21,566 bases of DNA from assembly GCA_003254885.1 (NCBI GenBank), contig QANT01000739.1, positions 1 to 21,566 on the forward strand, written 5' to 3'. Both the position numbers and the translations under genes were made by a program. The notes beneath the pieces were generated by a model, which was not told where the DNA came from, ran no database searches, and worked only from the letters and a program-made list of their open reading frames with translations. Every line of letters begins with the position of its first letter. Position 1 is the stretch's first letter. Of this stretch, positions 18,181-21,566 are shown piece after piece. Origin of the DNA: Purshia tridentata. Its lineage: Eukaryota; Streptophyta; Magnoliopsida; Rosales; Rosaceae.

Positions 18181-19320
18181 ATAGTTAATTTGAATTTAAA
18201 TTATCATACACACATACACAGTGAAAAAACAACAAAACTTCACACATACACCCATGTAAACTATTATGTACATGCACTTAAAAGAGGTTACAATAGACTG
18301 GCATGAGAAAACATGATATCATAAGGAGACCACACACACATAATAATTGTTGCGTCCACATGTCAAGCCCTCATCTATAAACCATTTGATCACTTTGACT
18401 TTTGCAATGCATCCAAACTTGACTTAAGTTTACAGAGAGTGTGTGGGATATCATGTGAGCCAGTGAATCATCTAAACCTATTAAAGAATCATGTGGATGC
18501 CTTTATAACTATAAATATATGTTGGGATAAACCATGGGGACAATAAAAGAAGAACAAGTAGCAGACAAACCATAAATATATGTTGGGAGACAATATCTTT
18601 ACAAGCAGTGGAAGAACCTTAATTAGCTTCATTAAATATACAGGAACTTTGTTGTGTCCATTACCTGGATTGGATGAACTTGTATGGACTGTTCTTTTCC
18701 CCTTTGGTGAGTCGCTTTCCCTTTTTGTGAAAAGGCAAAAGTGATTCTTCTATCCATCACCTGTGTTTTTATATTGGTGGGGTATTATAAAATATGTCAA
18801 CCTAGGAAAAAGTACCAAAGTGTCTTTGGTAGAAGGTTTTAGGTTTATTTTATTTTAGATTTGGGAGCCCAATGCTTTGGGAGTGCAGTTTTGGCGGCAA
18901 GTTTGCCAAAACCAATTTTTTTGCAAAGTTTCAATTTGTAAAGCATGGTAATATTGGCGGCAATACAATATACGACTCCCGCCCAATGACCCATATAATT
19001 TTCATTAGATTAAATGAATGGCATCCTACTTTCCCTCATTCCTTTTTTAATTTTACTAATTTACATATTTTAACTTATTATCCTCCCTTCCATTATGTTG
19101 AAGTACAATTATGCATTTACCACAAGTATAGATTTTTTAGAGAAAATGATCATGAGTTACAACATAAATATTATAATAAAAAAATACTTAAATAAAGTGG
19201 CCATATCGACCATGTACCATGATGATTAACTCACTATTAAAAATGTTTCACATGAACTAGGTTTGAAACCAAGAAGAGAGTACGTACATTCAAACTATAT
19301 CTCTAAAGTATTCCCTTGGC
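18181..19320. other. Unassigned AT-rich DNA upstream of the TNP1-like gene
   Basis: No gene is recognisable. A 17-bp direct repeat ATAAATATATGTTGGGA occurs at 18511 and 18572. TTTTGGCGGCAA (around 18891) and ATTGGCGGCAAT (around 18953) form a loose pair of GGCGGCAA motifs. Part of this may be the distal end of the CACTA element, but no terminus is visible. A plus-strand open stretch at 18872-19195 has no recognisable domain and an unlikely composition. Confidence 0.5.
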
Positions 19321-19322
19321 AA

Positions 19323-19324
<2 letters not shown>

Positions 19325-19360
<36 letters not shown>
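19325..19360. repeat. (TA)18 microsatellite
   Basis: An uninterrupted run of 18 TA units between AACC and TGATTAAAAC. Such runs form cruciforms easily and often vary in length between individuals. Confidence 0.95.
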
Positions 19361-19364
<4 letters not shown>

Positions 19365-20413
19365 TAAAACCTTTTATGGTAGTCATTATATTCATTGTTG
19401 TCAAATTCAATCCATTTTGCCTTCATAATCTGCATATTTGCCCATTTGTTAATGGTGTTAGATTTTTTAGTATCTGATATTAATTTTATATTTATGCAAC
19501 GTTTGTTAACAAAATTCAGACCATCAAAACCTATAAAGGTGAATAGGATATTTTAAATTTAAAATCCAACCTTTAATTAATCCAATTTAGAAGAAGTATG
19601 CAGTGAAAAATATAAGACGTGCATTCAAGCAAGCAAACAGTCAACCCCATAAATTGTACACGTGGGAAAGCCCAAAGTGGGAAAACTTGCGGAACCGAAC
19701 CAAGTCCATAGATGCAATCCAATATGATCAAATTTTACAAACAATAACTCGATTCAAACCCTGGAGTCCTTACTAATATTTACTAAACTCACACCACTTG
19801 TACACATTCCAAATCACGATTGCACATAGACCGATTCGCGAAATCTCTTCAGAAATTCTGGCACCCGAACTCTTCTTGAATTGCAAACACTGTTAACCGA
19901 TCCTAAACTCTCTAAGGAGACTCTAGAGCGAGTACAATCTAAATTTGTTCCTAGGAAGATGCCAATTATAGCAATGACCTTACAATCCAGCATCCCCNTT
20001 TAAATTTCTATAAGGTTTTAGTCCAAATGACCTTTCAAAATTGGACCTATTTCTAATTATTCCTTAAAAATATTACCTCCCACCTAGAGTGTATGCTCCG
20101 ATTGGCATGCTCAAGGCCTGTCAAACCACGTAAATTTCACAAGTGTGATAGACAAAGTAAAAGTAAATAACTTACAATTCATTGCAATTTCATTAGAGAC
20201 TGAAATTACAACCAAAATTAAGAAGTTTGGAAACATGAAACCAAATAATGTGGAGCAACTTCTTACAATCTCAGCCAATCTCAAGTTCAACCAAAAACAA
20301 ATAACTAACGCAACAACTAGCTTTCTCAACTTCTATCCTTTTTTTGCTAGTAAAGACAATTGTAGATAGCTATCCTCCGGCAAGGAGTCTTGGTCAATGG
20401 AGGAGGCATGCCT
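19361..20413. other. Unassigned DNA downstream of the right-hand transposon gene
   Basis: No coding frame with recognisable content. The part from about 20100 to 20413 lies directly 3' of the minus-strand transposon protein gene and is probably its 3' untranslated region. Short overlapping frames on both strands at 20111-20369 look spurious. One base at 19998 is N. The stretch 19615-19960, with GTACACGTGGGAAAGCCC and several CTCTAAGG-type motifs, has the composition of retrotransposon leader DNA, but I could not place an LTR edge. Confidence 0.45.
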
Positions 20414-21481
20414 CTAAAGAGATGATTGAAACCCATCAAGACGAGTGTCAATCTGAGCGAGGTGAGCATCAATGGCATCAAAACGGGTGAAAACTTGTGA
20501 CGCCACTCCAGCAATATATGTATGCAAAGAAGCAAAATCAAATGATGTTGGAGCAGATGAAGGTAACTCAGCATCAGTACATGGAGATGGCAATGTCGAA
20601 GCATCATGATTAACATGAGTAGATGGAGCTACGGCAGAGAATTTGGCACTCTTTTGGAGCACCCTAGCACCAACAGGATTTTCTCCAACAACATAATCAG
20701 AAACTTCACTAAAGTCAACTCCAGCATCCTCAAAAAGCTTAGAGAGAAAACAAGGAAAGGGAAGGCCACCAGGGCCACCTTTTTTCTTGCCACACGCAGC
20801 AAGAGACCTAATACGGTCAGATATTATCTCATGAACAGGAATAGGGGCACTACAGTCAAATAACATGCAAATCAATGCAGCATGCTCAAAAAGAATTTCA
20901 GATGAGTTGGTTTTGGGCCAAATATAATACCGAACAAGATAAAATCACTCACGATACAACTGACGCACATGACCAGCTGGAAAATAATTCTTAGTGGAAT
21001 CAAATGTAGAAGGGTCAATGAACATGGTCTGTACCATCCGGGAAATATCATTTTGAACCTCTAGTAAAGATCTCCTAAAAGAAAAAATTTGATTGTTGTC
21101 TGTCCATGGAAGACCTAGACAGGTGCGAATGACATCACATATTACGCCAGCTTGCTTACCCCTAACAAAAACAGTAAGTTGCGCGCAATTATTAAAATCG
21201 CTATAAAACTCCTGGACCATAGATAGACTAGGGGCACGAAGATGATCATACTTAACCCATTCTAACCATTTACGAGCAGAAATCATGGCCTGAAATTCGG
21301 GGCTAAAGTCAGAAAGAGTGGCCTGAAAGAGTTTTTTCAAACGATAGACACGAGACCAACAATCATAACATGACTCACTAGCAAACCTATCCGAAGGGTA
21401 AGCCAAATGTGGTTCAAGCTCGGAACGAGCCCTTTTGGAAGACCGGGATTGGGAGGACGATGCTCGGGATTTGGGGGCCAT
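20414..21481 (-). pseudogene. Putative plant transposon protein (PF20167-like), one in-frame stop
   Basis: Start at MAPKSRASSSQ (ATG 21481-21479), preferred over an upstream in-frame Met at 21547 because the latter adds only a hydrophobic, leader-like stretch. Residues 1-22 are Ser/Arg-rich with KRAR, a possible nuclear signal. Residues ~60-110 carry family-like blocks (ISARKWLEW, MVQEFYSDF, TVFVRGKQAGV, then a LGLPW turn). Residues ~150-178 include the FPAGHVRQLYRE region. A TGA at codon 179 (20947-20945) interrupts the frame, but the same frame continues with FYLVRYYIWPKTN and LICMLFDCSAPIPVHEIISD through a Gly/Lys-rich GKKKGGPGGLPFPCFLSKLF segment. It ends in an amphipathic helix (residues ~320-350, FDAIDAHLAQIDTRLDGF) and TAA or equivalent at 20414. 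Full length would be 355 codons. TGA could come from TGG or CGA by a single transition. The molecular function of this family is not known to me. Upstream exons, if any, lie past the window edge. Confidence 0.7.
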
Positions 21482-21566
21482 GGTTCTAAATAAATAAAAT
21501 GCACTACTTAAAATCAATGTAGCAATCGCAGAACACACCCAAACCAAATGGTCTTTACAGTATAAC

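Noticed and set aside
18872-19195. 107-residue plus-strand open frame
   Set aside because: AT-rich codons, no domain, and no plausible promoter or splice context.

Overview
The window looks like transposon-dense, intergenic nuclear DNA from a flowering plant, probably a eudicot. The reasons are the AT-rich composition, a methionine initiator-tRNA primer-binding site typical of plant LTR retrotransposons, CACTA-type termini, a plant-specific Ptta/En-Spm (PF03004-like) transposon gene with plant-style introns, and a protein resembling the putative plant transposon domain PF20167. I cannot name the species. I see no intact host gene, no structural RNA gene and no CRISPR array.

Left part (1-6936). 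Positions 1-349 are the terminal part of a CACTA element ending in TAGTG. It is built from short inverted GGGCGACGA/TCGTCGCCC pairs. After about 460 bp of unassigned DNA comes a Ty3/gypsy-like retrotransposon on the plus strand: a long LTR (813-3900) with a 262-bp tandem promoter duplication, a primer-binding site (3913-3924), a leader, and a decayed gag (4221-4790). Gag stops at the first base of a second gypsy-type LTR (4791-6936). That LTR has no matching target-site duplication, and unrelated DNA follows it.

Middle (6937-12970). An unassigned 1.4-kb stretch holds a TG microsatellite, a perfect hairpin and a TATA-type promoter module. It is followed by a palindromic MITE-like element (8314-8684) and one arm of a second copy (8685-8876). 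The second copy is cut exactly where a minus-strand gypsy LTR begins (8877-12956). That LTR contains a nested 1.47-kb terminal-inverted-repeat element (10267-11732), which itself carries a tRNA-related SINE-like remnant. The LTR also holds a 71-bp duplication with a 36-bp templated insert. A polypurine tract at 12959-12969 marks it as the 3' LTR of a minus-strand element.

Right part (12971-21566). Unassigned DNA leads to a second CACTA terminus at 13963. Behind it lies a minus-strand, six-exon TNP1-like gene (18114 down to 15101). All of its introns are GT-AG, but it has three nonsense codons and a frameshift. From 18181 to 20413 I can assign only a TA microsatellite and small repeats. At the right edge is a minus-strand plant transposon-type protein gene (21481-20414), broken by one stop codon.

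The genes do not form a pathway: the window is layered mobile-element insertions with shared signs of C-to-T decay. I did not find a new functional system. The most informative observations are the templated-insertion scar, the duplicated LTR promoter, the TIR element with its SINE-like passenger, and the exon-by-exon reading of the TNP1-like gene.
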